Origin: Streptococcus intermedius SK54 = ATCC 27335
Lineage (GTDB): Bacteria > Bacillota > Bacilli > Lactobacillales > Streptococcaceae
Reading direction: 5' to 3'
Assembly: GCF_000413475.1 (NCBI RefSeq)
Contig: NZ_ATFK01000005.1
Location: 124,001-188,000 of the forward strand
Length of the DNA stretch: 64,000 bases
Each line of letters begins with the position of its first letter. Position 1 is the stretch's first letter. The notes beneath the pieces are model-generated. The model was not told the origin of the DNA, did no database searches, and saw only the letters and a list, made by a program, of their open reading frames with translations. Position numbers and translations under genes: made by a program. This document shows, one piece after another, positions 55,047 through 63,967 of this stretch.

Positions 55047-55775
55047 ATGGAAAATAACGATATTGTCTATGGTGTACATGCTGTAACCGAGGCCTTGATA
55101 GCTAATACGGGAAATAAACTTTATATTCAAGATGATCTTCGTGGGAAAAATGTTGCTCAGATGAAAGATTTGGCAGCAGAAAAAAAGGTTTCTATTTCTT
55201 GGACTACCAAAAAAACATTACAAGAAATGACAGGTGGTGCCGTTCATCAAGGTTTTGTTTTGCGTGTTTCAGAATTTGCTTATATGGATTTTGAAGAGAT
55301 GTTGAGAATGGCAACTCAGGAAGAAAATCCTCTATTACTCATTTTAGATGGTCTAACAGATCCGCATAATTTAGGTTCGATTTTACGGACAGCTGATGCG
55401 ACAAATGTTACAGGTGTCATTATTCCAAAGCATCGAGCGGTCGGTGTCACGCCAGTTGTTTCCAAGACCTCTACTGGTGCCGTGGAGCATGTTCCGATTG
55501 CTCGGGTGACCAATTTGAGACAAGTTTTGGACAAGCTGAAAAGCGCAGGTTTTTGGATTTTTGGAACGGATATGAATGGGACTCTGTCTACCAAGTGGAA
55601 TACAGCAGGTAAATTAGCTCTGATTATCGGCAATGAAGGTAAAGGAATTTCTGCTAATCTTAAGAAGCAGGTGGACGAAATGATTACCATTCCCATGAAT
55701 GGACATGTACAGAGCCTTAATGCTAGTGTGGCAGCGGCTATTCTCATGTATGAAGTGTTTAGAAATCGCTTATGA
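55047..55775 (+). CDS. rlmB: 23S rRNA 2'-O-methyltransferase (RlmB/TrmH family)
   Basis: A 242-residue SPOUT methyltransferase. The N-terminal substrate-binding domain starts DIVYGVHAVTEALIAN; motif 1 is LDGLTDPHNLGSILRTADATNVTGVI (near residue 99), motif 2 LALIIGNEGKGIS (near 190) and motif 3 IPMNGHVQSLNASVAAAILMYE, forming the trefoil knot that binds SAM. It methylates Gm2251 of 23S rRNA in E. coli. Confidence 0.93.
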   Translation: MENNDIVYGVHAVTEALIANTGNKLYIQDDLRGKNVAQMKDLAAEKKVSISWTTKKTLQEMTGGAVHQGFVLRVSEFAYMDFEEMLRMATQEENPLLLILDGLTDPHNLGSILRTADATNVTGVIIPKHRAVGVTPVVSKTSTGAVEHVPIARVTNLRQVLDKLKSAGFWIFGTDMNGTLSTKWNTAGKLALIIGNEGKGISANLKKQVDEMITIPMNGHVQSLNASVAAAILMYEVFRNRL

Positions 55776-56209
55776 AAAGGCAAATTTTACTAGTTTATGC
55801 TTGCCAGATGACTGCCTTTTGAAAAGAAACTGGTCCATTTTTAAACCAAAGCAAACGGAGTATAGAGCGAATTTTTTTCCTGATAAATTGAGGAATGAGG
55901 CTAATTTTTAAGCTTTGGAAAGAATTTGTGACTTCAATGCTCAAGATATGCTTAGTGTTCGTCAGAACTTATTCAGTGTGACAGTCGTTTTGATTGATAA
56001 GAACGAAATGGTAGATGATGGCATTGAATATGAAGTAGCAAACCACGAGCTCAATCATCTGTGGTAATGAGCAATTTAAATGAGCAGTGGGATAATTTTA
56101 CCTAAGGGACTGTACGTGTTTGGGTATGTAAATTCGGAAACCCACTTTGTGACCCTATAGGTAAGACAAGATTACGCAATTTACAGAAAATGATGGAGAA
56201 AAAAGAAAG
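55776..56209. other. 434-bp stretch with decayed coding sequence
   Basis: No intact gene. A conceptual peptide in the plus strand around 55920-56066 (CDFNAQDMLSVRQNLF, then VVLIDKNEMVDDGIEYEVANHELNHLW) reads like a remnant of a real protein but has stops and no start; I cannot assign it to a family. The final 100 bases before degV show nothing else notable. Confidence 0.5.
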
Positions 56210-57079
56210 ATGACTTTTAAGATTTTAACGGATTCAACAGCAGATCTTCCAGAAAGCTGGGCTTTAGAAAATGATGTTCAAATTCTCGGTTTGACCATTC
56301 AGCTGGATGGAGAGACGTATAAAACAGTCGGAGATAAGAAACTAACGAGTGAGCAGCTTCTTTCTAAAATGGAAGCCGGTAGCCAGCCGACAACTAGTCA
56401 AATCAATGTTGGCCAGTTTGAAGCTATCTTTCGTCACTATGCTGAGATTGGCATGTCAGTTCTTTATATTGCTTTTGCATCTCTTTTATCAGGAACTTAT
56501 CAGAGTGCAGTCATGGCACGGGATATAGTTTTAGAAGATTTTCCAGAAGCTGTCATCCAAATGATAGATACCAAGGCTGCATCTATGGGAGAAGGCCTTT
56601 TAGTGATGAAAGCAGTAGAAGCAAAAGCTGCTGGGCAAAGTTTAGAACAGGTAGTAACCTTGATAGAATCCTTACTGCCAAAAGTGCGTACTTATTTCCT
56701 CGTGGATGATTTGAACCATCTCATGCGAGGCGGACGGATTTCAAAAACGGCAGCTCTCATGGGGAATTTGGTCAATATAAAGCCGATTATTGCTGTTAAA
56801 GCAGATGGTAGGCTAGATTCTGTGGCTAAAGTTCGTGGTAAGAAAAAAGCTCATGCTGAAGTAGTGCGCATGACTTTGGAAGGTATTTCTGATCCACGTG
56901 TGGTAATTGCTTATGCAGGGGCAAACAGTCAGGATGTGGCTCAAGTATTAAAAGAGCAACTTCTTCTGTCAGATCAAGTTAATGAGGTTTTAATCCTACC
57001 ATTAGGTCCCGTTATTACCACCCACACTGGTCCTGGAACTTTGGGATTATTTAGTATTGCCCATGAAAATCAAGATTAA
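56210..57079 (+). CDS. DegV-family fatty-acid-binding protein
   Basis: A 289-residue DegV fold: ILTDSTADLPESWALENDVQI at the start, PTTSQINVGQFEAIFRHYAEIGMSVLYIAFASLLSGTYQSAVMA (lipid-binding residues) and DDLNHLMRGGRISKTAALMGNLVNIKPIIAVKADGRL. Members (FakB proteins) present fatty acids to the FakA kinase; streptococci carry several paralogues and this one cannot be told apart here. Start ATG 56210 follows AGAAAAAAGAAAG. Confidence 0.9.
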   Translation: MTFKILTDSTADLPESWALENDVQILGLTIQLDGETYKTVGDKKLTSEQLLSKMEAGSQPTTSQINVGQFEAIFRHYAEIGMSVLYIAFASLLSGTYQSAVMARDIVLEDFPEAVIQMIDTKAASMGEGLLVMKAVEAKAAGQSLEQVVTLIESLLPKVRTYFLVDDLNHLMRGGRISKTAALMGNLVNIKPIIAVKADGRLDSVAKVRGKKKAHAEVVRMTLEGISDPRVVIAYAGANSQDVAQVLKEQLLLSDQVNEVLILPLGPVITTHTGPGTLGLFSIAHENQD

Positions 57080-57121
57080 ACGGAATGAAACCGTTCTTTC
57101 ATAAATAATTTACCAAATATA

Positions 57122-57260
57122 TTGACTTTTACCCCTAAAATTTGGTATGATAGTAGGCGGTATTGTTTACCCCATTTGTAAGGCCCCGGAACCTTCCAAA
57201 TAACTTGCGGACCGGAACATCCGCCCTGTAAACAAAAACGATATTCATATAGGAGAAATC
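57122..57260 (+). promoter_or_regulatory. rplM-rpsI promoter and L13-leader-like structured 5' UTR
   Basis: TTGACT (57122-57127) and TATGAT (57146-57151) form the promoter. The leader folds strongly: TTGTTTAC (57164-57171) pairs with GTAAACAA (57230-57237), GCGGA pairs with TCCGC (about 57208-57225), and GGCCCCGGAACCTTCC forms a further hairpin. The layout and length resemble the L13 leader known upstream of rplM in Firmicutes, by which L13 controls its operon. Confidence 0.7.
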
Positions 57261-57707
57261 ATGAACAAAACAACATACATGGCTAAGCCAGGTGAAGTTG
57301 AACGGAAATGGTATGTAGTAGACGCTACTGATGTACCTCTTGGACGCCTTTCTGCTGTTGTAGCAAGCGTGCTTCGTGGAAAAAATAAACCAACCTTTAC
57401 ACCACACACTGATACTGGTGACTTCGTAATCGTTATCAACGCTGAAAAAGTAAAATTGACTGGTAAAAAAGCGACTGATAAGATTTACTACACTCACTCT
57501 ATGTACCCAGGTGGATTGAAACAAATCTCAGCAGGTGAGCTTCGCTCTAAGAACGCTGTTCGCTTGATTGAAAAATCAGTTAAAGGTATGCTTCCGCACA
57601 ATACTCTTGGCCGCGCTCAAGGTATGAAGCTGAAAGTATTTGTAGGCGCTGAGCACACTCACGCTGCACAACAACCAGAAGTTCTTGATATTTCAGGACT
57701 TATCTAA
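57261..57707 (+). CDS. rplM: 50S ribosomal protein L13
   Basis: Length 148 residues, as normal. [35 protein letters not shown] and [37 protein letters not shown] are the diagnostic blocks. GGAGAAATC precedes the ATG. Forms the standard rplM-rpsI operon with S9 19 bases downstream. Confidence 0.98.
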   Translation: MNKTTYMAKPGEVERKWYVVDATDVPLGRLSAVVASVLRGKNKPTFTPHTDTGDFVIVINAEKVKLTGKKATDKIYYTHSMYPGGLKQISAGELRSKNAVRLIEKSVKGMLPHNTLGRAQGMKLKVFVGAEHTHAAQQPEVLDISGLI

Positions 57708-57726
57708 GGAAAGGAACAAATAAGCT

Positions 57727-58119
57727 ATGTCACAAGCACAATATGCAGGTACTGGACGTCGTAAAAACGCTGTTGCACGCGTTCGCCTTGTTCCAGGAAC
57801 TGGTAAAATCACTGTAAACAAAAAAGATGTTGAAGAGTACATCCCACACGCTGATCTTCGCTTGGTTATCAACCAACCATTTGCAGTTACTTCAACTGTT
57901 GGTCAGTATGACGTTTTCGTAAACGTTGATGGTGGTGGCTACGCTGGTCAATCAGGAGCTATCCGTCACGGTATCGCTCGTGCCCTTCTTCAAGTAGACC
58001 CAGACTTCCGCGATTCATTGAAACGCGCAGGCCTTCTTACTCGTGATGCTCGTATGGTAGAACGTAAGAAACCAGGTCTTAAGAAAGCTCGTAAAGCTTC
58101 ACAATTCTCAAAACGTTAA
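57727..58119 (+). CDS. rpsI: 30S ribosomal protein S9
   Basis: Length 130 residues, complete. [23 protein letters not shown] at the start, [21 protein letters not shown] in the middle, and the C-terminus [15 protein letters not shown] that reaches the P-site tRNA. A partial second copy encoding [10 protein letters not shown] occurs at 63969-64000. The 3' end of rpsI is a known integration site for mobile elements in streptococci. Confidence 0.98.
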   Translation: MSQAQYAGTGRRKNAVARVRLVPGTGKITVNKKDVEEYIPHADLRLVINQPFAVTSTVGQYDVFVNVDGGGYAGQSGAIRHGIARALLQVDPDFRDSLKRAGLLTRDARMVERKKPGLKKARKASQFSKR

Positions 58120-58149
58120 TTAGTTACTGGACAGCAGAATACAAACGAA

Positions 58150-58179
58150 AACACTTTGCATCTTGCAAGGTGTTTTTTT
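58150..58179 (+). terminator. Terminator after rpsI
   Basis: AACACTTTGCA, loop TCT, TGCAAGGTGTTTTTTT. Confidence 0.9.
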
Positions 58180-58236
58180 CTATGAGAACTGGCGGTGCGC
58201 AATTAGGATAGCTCTAGCGACTTTAGTCGCATAGAG

Positions 58237-58890
58237 ATATGCTATGCACAGTTGCCTCAAGAAAACAATGCTTCTTGGTCCACCCTGTTAGACAAGCTTC
58301 AAAACCAAGGAATCCAACAGGTTTCTCTTGTAGTTACAGATGGCTTTAAGGGGCTTGAGCAGATTATCAGTCAGGCTTACCCATTAGCTAAACAACAATG
58401 TTGCTTAATTCATATTAGTCGAAATCTAGCTAGTAAAGTGAAACGAGCAGATAGAGCGGTTATTCTGGGGCAATTTAAAATGATTTATCGTGCTGAAAAT
58501 TTAGAAATGGCAGTACAAGCTTTAGAGGACTTTCTCGCCGAATGGAAACCAAAGTATAGGAAAGTCATGGAAAGTCTTGAGAAGACGGATAATCTTTTAA
58601 CTTTTTATCAGTTTCCCCACCAGATTTGGCACAGCATGTATTCGACAAACCTCATTGAGTCTCTTAACAAAGAAATCAAACATCAAACGAAAAAGAAGGT
58701 TCTTTTTCCTAATGAGGAGGCTCTGGAACGTTACTTAGTTACGTTGTTTGAAGATTATAATTTCAAGCAAAGTCAACGAATCCATAAAGGGTTTGGTCAA
58801 TGTTCTGATACACTTGAAAGCTTATTTGATTAACACTCCGTAACTCTACTTGAGTGTTTACACATAATTATTGACAGTATCAAAAAATAA
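58237..58890 (+). mobile_element. IS256-family insertion sequence, 5' truncated
   Basis: The transposase in this stretch lacks its N-terminal half. The right end is marked by TGTTTACACATAATTATTGAC about 15-45 bases after the stop, resembling the ends of IS256-type elements in streptococci. Left boundary is not clear. It lies directly downstream of rpsI in the IS-rich region. Confidence 0.75.
58252..58833 (+). pseudogene. IS256-family transposase, C-terminal half
   Basis: 193 residues remain of about 390-400. The second catalytic Asp is in SLVVTDGFKGLEQII, the family block CCLIHISRNLASKVKRADR follows, and the catalytic Glu is in YSTNLIESLNKEIKH. The first catalytic Asp region is absent, so the protein is inactive. 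The start codon is nominal (TTG 58252). Confidence 0.88.
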
Positions 58891-59013
58891 AGTATATTGT
58901 TTTCATCATAATATAATTAGATATCAGTATAGAGAATTTTATCTATATATCAGATATCAGCAATTGCTTTTGCTGTCATTTTTCGCTACAATAGTTACAA
59001 GGAGGAAATAAAC

Positions 59014-59292
59014 ATGTTAAAAGAAGTATTAAACGTCGCAAAAGTTGCGAAAAAATCATCTCTCTTCTTAGGAGGGGTAGCATTTGGGACGCTTGGCTTG
59101 AAAGTCTTAGCAAGTAAAGAAGCTAAAAAAGCCTATTCTAAGGCCTTGGCTAAAGGTTACAAATTGAAAGATGGACTGGATGCATCTGTTTCTGTTGTAA
59201 AACAACACGGTGATGATGTTTTACAAGACGCTAAATATTTATACGAACAGGAAAAGAAAGAAGAACAATTAGATAGCCTGATAGGTGAATAA
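59014..59292 (+). CDS. DUF6110-family small protein
   Basis: A 92-residue protein with a short hydrophobic Gly-rich stretch (SSLFLGGVAFGTLGLKVLA, residues 15-33) followed by Lys/Ala-rich helices (KEAKKAYSKALAKGYKLKDG) and an acidic C-terminus. I recognise it as DUF6110-like, a family often found immediately upstream of unusual P1B-type ATPases. AAGGAGG precedes the ATG. It ends only 1 base before the ATPase start, so the two are translated together and probably act together. The molecular role is unknown. Confidence 0.75.
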   Translation: MLKEVLNVAKVAKKSSLFLGGVAFGTLGLKVLASKEAKKAYSKALAKGYKLKDGLDASVSVVKQHGDDVLQDAKYLYEQEKKEEQLDSLIGE

Positions 59293-59293
59293 T

Positions 59294-61357
59294 ATGTCTT
59301 TTAAAGTGCTACACAGAGGATATCAACATATCCGATTGTCATCCTCGTTTTCACTGACCTTGGATATTCAAGCTTATCTTCGTTCCTTGGCTAGAGATGA
59401 AAAAGGGATCGACTCTATTCAGTTTTATATGGATCAGCAGCACTTTACTCTACGTATGAGAGAAGGCTTCTCTGTATTAGAAAATGCAGAGGCCTTTTTA
59501 AAAAGAATTGATAAGGGGAAAGTTTCGGACTTGATGACTCTTCCCATTCGTAGAGAAGAGAGTGCTTATTCAATTGTATCGGGTGCAGCGATTAAGCGTT
59601 GTCTGTTTCGAAGTTTTGTACCCTACCCTATTCGTTATATTTGGACTTGTTATCAGGCTTTGGGTTATGTCAAAGAAGCCTATCAAACTTTAGCGCGCAA
59701 GGAACTAACCATGGAAGTCTTGGACTGTTCGGCCATTTTGTTGTCCTTGTTTATGAACCAATCCAAGACAGCTAGCAACATCATGTTTATGCTTGATCTG
59801 GGTAATCATCTGGATCAGTGGTCTTTGAAAAAAACAGCAACAGATTTGGAACAAAGCCTTCTTGCTAAAGAAAGTGATGTTTTCTTAGTGCAGGGAGACA
59901 TGGTCATCAGCATCAAGAGTTCTGATGTTCAAGTAGGTGATGTATTAGTTGTCTCCCAAGGGAATGAAATCTTGTTTGACGGCCAAGTGGTTTCAGGATT
60001 AGGCATGGTCAATGAGAGTTCCTTGACTGGAGAGAGCTTCCCTGTTGAAAAGAAAGAGGGAGATTCTGTATGTGCGAATACTGTTTTGGAAACAGGAGAG
60101 TTAAGAATTCGTGTGACTGATAATCAGATAAACAGTCGTATTTTGCAACTCATCAATCTAATGAAAAAATCTGAAGAGAGTAAGAAGACAAAACAACGTC
60201 ATTTTATTAGGATGGCAGACAAGGTTGTAAAATATAACTTCTTAGGTGCTGGTTTGACTTATCTGTTAACAGGTTCGTTTTCAAAAGCCATTTCCTTTTT
60301 ATTGGTGGATTTTTCATGTGCTCTAAAAATATCCACACCTGTAGCCTACCTTACGGCCATAAAGGAAGGTCTAAATCGAGAAATGGTTATTAAAGATGGT
60401 GATGTATTAGAAAAATATCTGGAAGTGGATACTTTCTTGTTTGATAAAACGGGTACCATCACGACGAGTTATCCTTTGGTTGAAAAGGTTCTTCCTTTCG
60501 GAGATTATACTGAGAAAGATATTTTAAGAATAAGTGCATGTTTGGAGGAACATATCTATCATCCTATTGCCAATGCAATTGTTAAACAAGCTGAAATTGA
60601 AGGCATTGAACACGAAGAAATGCATGGCAAGCTTCAGTATGTTGCAAGCAAAGGGATTAAATCGCAAATTGATGGTCAATCGGTTGTCATTGGAAATTAT
60701 GTACTAATGCAAGACGAACAGGTAAGAATTAGTTCTGAGCAGCTGGCCTTGATTGAGCAATATAAGACTCATTACAATTTATTGTTTTTGGCTTATAAGA
60801 AAGAATTAATTGGGATGTTTTGTATCCACACTCCCTTGAGAAGCGAGGCGAAAGCTGCATTGAAAAAGCTAAAACGCCAAGGGAAAAAACTGATTCTGGC
60901 AACTGGTGAAACGTTGGCTAGAACAGAAGAGTTGGTTAAAGATCTGCCATTTGACAACGTCTATACTGATTTAAAACCAGATGGTAAGTTTCAGTTGGTT
61001 CAGGAATTACAGAAAGCTGGCCGAACTATTTTGATGGTTGGAGACGGGTTAAACGACTCTGCTGCCTTGACGCTTGCAGATATTGGGGTTGTGATGAATG
61101 AAAGTGCTGATATTTCTAAGCAGATGAGTGATATTTTATTATTAGATAATCGTTTAGATTTCTTCGAGGAATTGAATTCTTTATCTGAATCGTTGCAGAA
61201 ATTAATTCAAAGAAATATTCAAGAAACAGTTGTAATAAATGGAAGTTTAATTGGATTTGGGTTGTTAAATTGGTTAAGCCCATCTAATCTTTCGATATTG
61301 CACAATCTGACTACTTTAAGAATCGTCCTTCGTAGTCTTTCTATTAAAAGTAGGTAA
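59294..61357 (+). CDS. P1B-type (heavy-metal-like) ATPase with non-CPC motif
   Basis: A 687-residue P-type ATPase. Actuator motif NESSLTGESFPVEK (near residue 240), membrane ion-site LLVDFSCALKISTPVAYL (near 345), phosphorylation site TFLFDKTGTITTSYP (near 385), nucleotide domain HPIAN-type HP motif (EEHIYHPIANAI) and hinge MVGDGLNDSAAL (near 580). The usual CPC ion site is FSC here. No N-terminal GMxCxxC metal-binding domain is visible. It is therefore a divergent exporter, ion unknown; transition metals such as Mn, Fe or Zn are possible. ATG 59294 chosen, GTG 59285 also possible. Confidence 0.85.
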   Translation: MSFKVLHRGYQHIRLSSSFSLTLDIQAYLRSLARDEKGIDSIQFYMDQQHFTLRMREGFSVLENAEAFLKRIDKGKVSDLMTLPIRREESAYSIVSGAAIKRCLFRSFVPYPIRYIWTCYQALGYVKEAYQTLARKELTMEVLDCSAILLSLFMNQSKTASNIMFMLDLGNHLDQWSLKKTATDLEQSLLAKESDVFLVQGDMVISIKSSDVQVGDVLVVSQGNEILFDGQVVSGLGMVNESSLTGESFPVEKKEGDSVCANTVLETGELRIRVTDNQINSRILQLINLMKKSEESKKTKQRHFIRMADKVVKYNFLGAGLTYLLTGSFSKAISFLLVDFSCALKISTPVAYLTAIKEGLNREMVIKDGDVLEKYLEVDTFLFDKTGTITTSYPLVEKVLPFGDYTEKDILRISACLEEHIYHPIANAIVKQAEIEGIEHEEMHGKLQYVASKGIKSQIDGQSVVIGNYVLMQDEQVRISSEQLALIEQYKTHYNLLFLAYKKELIGMFCIHTPLRSEAKAALKKLKRQGKKLILATGETLARTEELVKDLPFDNVYTDLKPDGKFQLVQELQKAGRTILMVGDGLNDSAALTLADIGVVMNESADISKQMSDILLLDNRLDFFEELNSLSESLQKLIQRNIQETVVINGSLIGFGLLNWLSPSNLSILHNLTTLRIVLRSLSIKSR

Positions 61358-61414
61358 GAGACCGAGAAGCTGAGGTTATAAAAACTAAAAGGAGTTGTCT
61401 CATTTGAGAATAAC

Positions 61415-61966
61415 GGCTCTTTGTCAACTGTAGTGGGTTGATGGAAAATTATACCCTGGAGAGGACCAAATTGGTTCTCTCCTTTTTGATGTTCAATGCA
61501 ATGAGGATTCTAGTTTTGAAGTTTTAAAGTTCCGGAAGCCAAAAGCATTTCGTTTGATGATCTTGATGAGGTTATTAGTAGCTTCTAGTTTTGCGTTTGA
61601 GTAGGGCGGTTCTAGTGCATTTATGATCTTGCTCTTATCTTTCAAAAAGGTCTTAAAAACAGTTTGAAAAATAGGATTTACACAAGAAATTGTTTCTTCA
61701 ATAAGCTCAAAGAGATGGTCAGCTTGTTTCTCTTGAAAATGAAAGAGTAATAGTTGATAGAGGTCATAGTGCTCTCTAAGTTCTTGAGAGTATGCAAGAA
61801 GGTTTTCGAGAATCTCTTTATTGGTCAAGTGTGAGCGAAAAGTTGGGAGATAAAAACGTTTATCACTGAGTTTACGGCTCTCCTGTTGAATGAGTTTCCA
61901 GTAACGTTTTAGTGCCTTATGTTTGTGTGATTTCCGATGGGATCGCAACACCTTGGGCGGTTTGCA
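61415..61966 (-). mobile_element. IS1167-like (ISL3 family) insertion sequence fragment
   Basis: Only the 3' part of the element remains. The end GGCTCTTTGTCAACTGTAGT (61415-61434) is the characteristic ISL3-family streptococcal terminal repeat, and a hairpin (61458-61482) lies just inside. The other end is missing: the fragment abuts the truncated DUF898 gene. Both genes were probably cut by the same rearrangement. Confidence 0.85.
61493..61966 (-). pseudogene. ISL3-family transposase, C-terminal fragment
   Basis: About 155 residues matching the IS1167 transposase C-terminus: HKALKRYWKLIQQESRKLSDKRFY, LTNKEILENLLAYSQELREHYDLYQLLLFHF, and PYSNAKLEATNNLIKIIKRNAFGFRNF with the last catalytic Glu. 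A frameshift changes the final residues. The N-terminal and first two catalytic residues are lost. Confidence 0.88.
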
Positions 61967-61967
61967 G

Positions 61968-62156
61968 ATGCAAAATTGGAAAACCAAGCATACGGTAGTG
62001 GATGGTCAACGTCTGTACTTTGACGGGACTGGAGCACAACTGTTCGGTAACTGGATTAAGTGGTTTCTTCTAACCATCATCACGTTTGGAATCTATGGCT
62101 TCTGGTTGCAAATAAAAATGGAGCAATGGATTGTCAAACACACTCATCATGTTTAA
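61968..62156 (+). pseudogene. DUF898 (YjgN-like) membrane protein, 3' fragment
   Basis: 62 residues, NWKTKHTVVDGQRLYFDGTG, then LFGNWIKWFLLTIITFGIYGFWLQIKMEQWIVKHTHHV, equal to the C-terminal repeat unit of DUF898-type proteins with one membrane helix. The upstream part was replaced by the IS1167-like fragment. The ATG at 61968 is fortuitous and lacks a ribosome binding site, so it is likely not expressed. Confidence 0.75.
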
Positions 62157-62433
62157 TCATTAAACTGCGTCTTCTTTTATAGGAGATACCGTTCTTCCTT
62201 CTTTGAATAAGGAATCTAAAATTTCTGGCTTTCTCTATCTGTTCAATTGATAGATTTCTTCAGAAAAAGGCTGTAAAATTTTTGATATAATGTTAAGGAT
62301 GGACTGATGGCTACTTAAAGGAAAATTTTCAAAAGAATAATAGGTGAGAATTTAAAGTATGTAAGATTGGACAGAAGTCTCTCTACCATCATCCAGGCAG
62401 AAACAAAATTATATGAAATAAAAGGAGTAACCG

Positions 62434-63480
62434 ATGACCGGAAACTATTCAACACGGGAATACCGTGAGAAATTATATGATGATCTTCATGTTCGATTAA
62501 GAGATACAGTGATTTTGATGTGTGCGATTTTTATTGCCTCTATAGGTCTAAATATGAATTCAACAGCTGTCATTATTGGAGCCATGCTGATTTCCCCTCT
62601 TATGACACCGATTGTTGGACTCGGATTTGGTTTAGCTATTTTTGATACGCGTTTAATCAAGCAATCTCTAGAGGTTTGATTTACTCAAGTATTGGTCAGC
62701 TTGCTTGTATCGACTCTGTATTTTTGGATTTCTCCCTTATCTTATGCAAGTAGCGAGTTGATTGCACGAACCTCTCCAACCATTTGGGATGTTCTCATTG
62801 CTATTGCTGGTGGGATAGCAGGTGTCATTGGTTCAAGAAAAAAAGAAGCAAACAATATCGTGCCAGGAGTAGCCATTGCAACAGCTTTGATGCTACCTAT
62901 CTGTACTGCAGGCTATGGTTTAGCTAATAGAAATGTACGATTTTTATTTGGGGCTCTCTATCTTTTCTTGATTAACTGTGTCTTTATCATACTAACCAAC
63001 ATTGTTGGAACAAGAATTTTGATGAGAAAATCTCCTTTAAGTTCATTTAAAGAGCTAAACATTAAAATGAAAATTGGCTTGATATCCTTGATTGTATTAT
63101 TGGTTCTTCCAGCCAGTTATTCAGCAGTCACTCTGACGATAGATCAAGCGCGAAAAGAAGGGATCAAACAGTTTGTAGGAAAAGAGTTCGCCAATCATAC
63201 GGTCATTAATCAAGTCTACAAGTCAAGGAATAATGAATTGGTCTTGACGGTTGTTGGAGATCCAATTTCAGAAGAATTAGAAACCATTCGCCAAAAACAA
63301 GCCTCTTACGGTATTCAATCTGTTCAATTGAAAGTCAATCAAGTCCATAATTCGACAAAATTAGATAGTGAGACGACCAAGAAATTTTACGAAAACATTG
63401 ACAAGTATATCGATCAAAAACTCTCTGAAAAAGATTCACAAAACGATCTCGTAAAAGAAAATGAAGCAGACAAGGATTGA
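62434..63480 (+). pseudogene. DUF389-family membrane protein with premature stop
   Basis: A 349-codon gene interrupted by TGA at 62677-62679 in the same frame; the reading continues without any frameshift to 63480. Before the stop: [47 protein letters not shown], the DUF389 core; after it: six membrane helices and a soluble C-terminal tail. One base change in codon 82 suffices to explain it. Downstream pieces could only be made by reinitiation or readthrough. AAAGGAG precedes the start. Confidence 0.8.
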
Positions 63481-63656
63481 GGACGATGAACTGAATAGGT
63501 TTTTATGCCGTGTTTTTCTTGTTTGTTCTTCTTTCTTACCTATAACGAAATAAAATTGATGAATACGAGATTTTTCTTTAGATGAAAGAAAGTACATAGA
63601 AGTAAGGGGTAGTATAAATGAGTAAAGTATTTTACTGAAAATTCAATTTATAAAAA

Positions 63657-63705
63657 AACAACCAGAAAGAAAATATTAATTTTGCGGTTTTTCTTTCTGG
63701 TTGTT
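63657..63705. terminator. Long-stem terminator hairpin
   Basis: AACAACCAGAAAGAAAA (63657-63673) pairs perfectly with TTTTCTTTCTGGTTGTT (63689-63705), a 17-bp stem followed by TT; A-run on the left makes it potentially bidirectional. Confidence 0.75.
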
Positions 63706-63801
63706 TTCTGATAACGGAGGTTTGCTCAAATGCTATAAGAAATAAATTAGGAGGTCTATCATCTAAAAAAATGTATGTAACAAAAAATAATTTAACTAAT
63801 G

Positions 63802-63860
63802 GTGTGAACTTTTTAGTATTTATCAGCTCAATTCGTGTATTTTTAGGATAAAGTTCACAC
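63802..63860. repeat. Inverted repeat before the rpsI-like fragment
   Basis: GTGTGAACTTT (63802-63812) and AAAGTTCACAC (63850-63860) are exact complements, 37 bases apart. It lies about 110 bases from the rpsI-like sequence. Such repeats flank att cores of some integrases, but this is speculative. Confidence 0.5.
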
Positions 63861-63967
63861 TATTTAAATGAAATATATTCAAATTAGATGAAATTGTTCT
63901 TTCTGAAAACGTGGGAAAACATTGATTTTAAGCCCATCTTGGAACTTATTCAAATAGAAATGTTTCC

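Larger units (their letters stand above)
63481..63967. other. Intergenic stretch without a gene
   Basis: No open reading frame of note. It holds the long terminator hairpin at 63657-63705 and an inverted repeat at 63802-63860, and leads into the rpsI-like sequence at the window end. Confidence 0.6.

Noticed and set aside
58140..63960. A complete integrative element between the two rpsI ends
   Set aside because: No integrase, relaxase or conjugation gene is present in the segment, so only a remnant or a border can be claimed.
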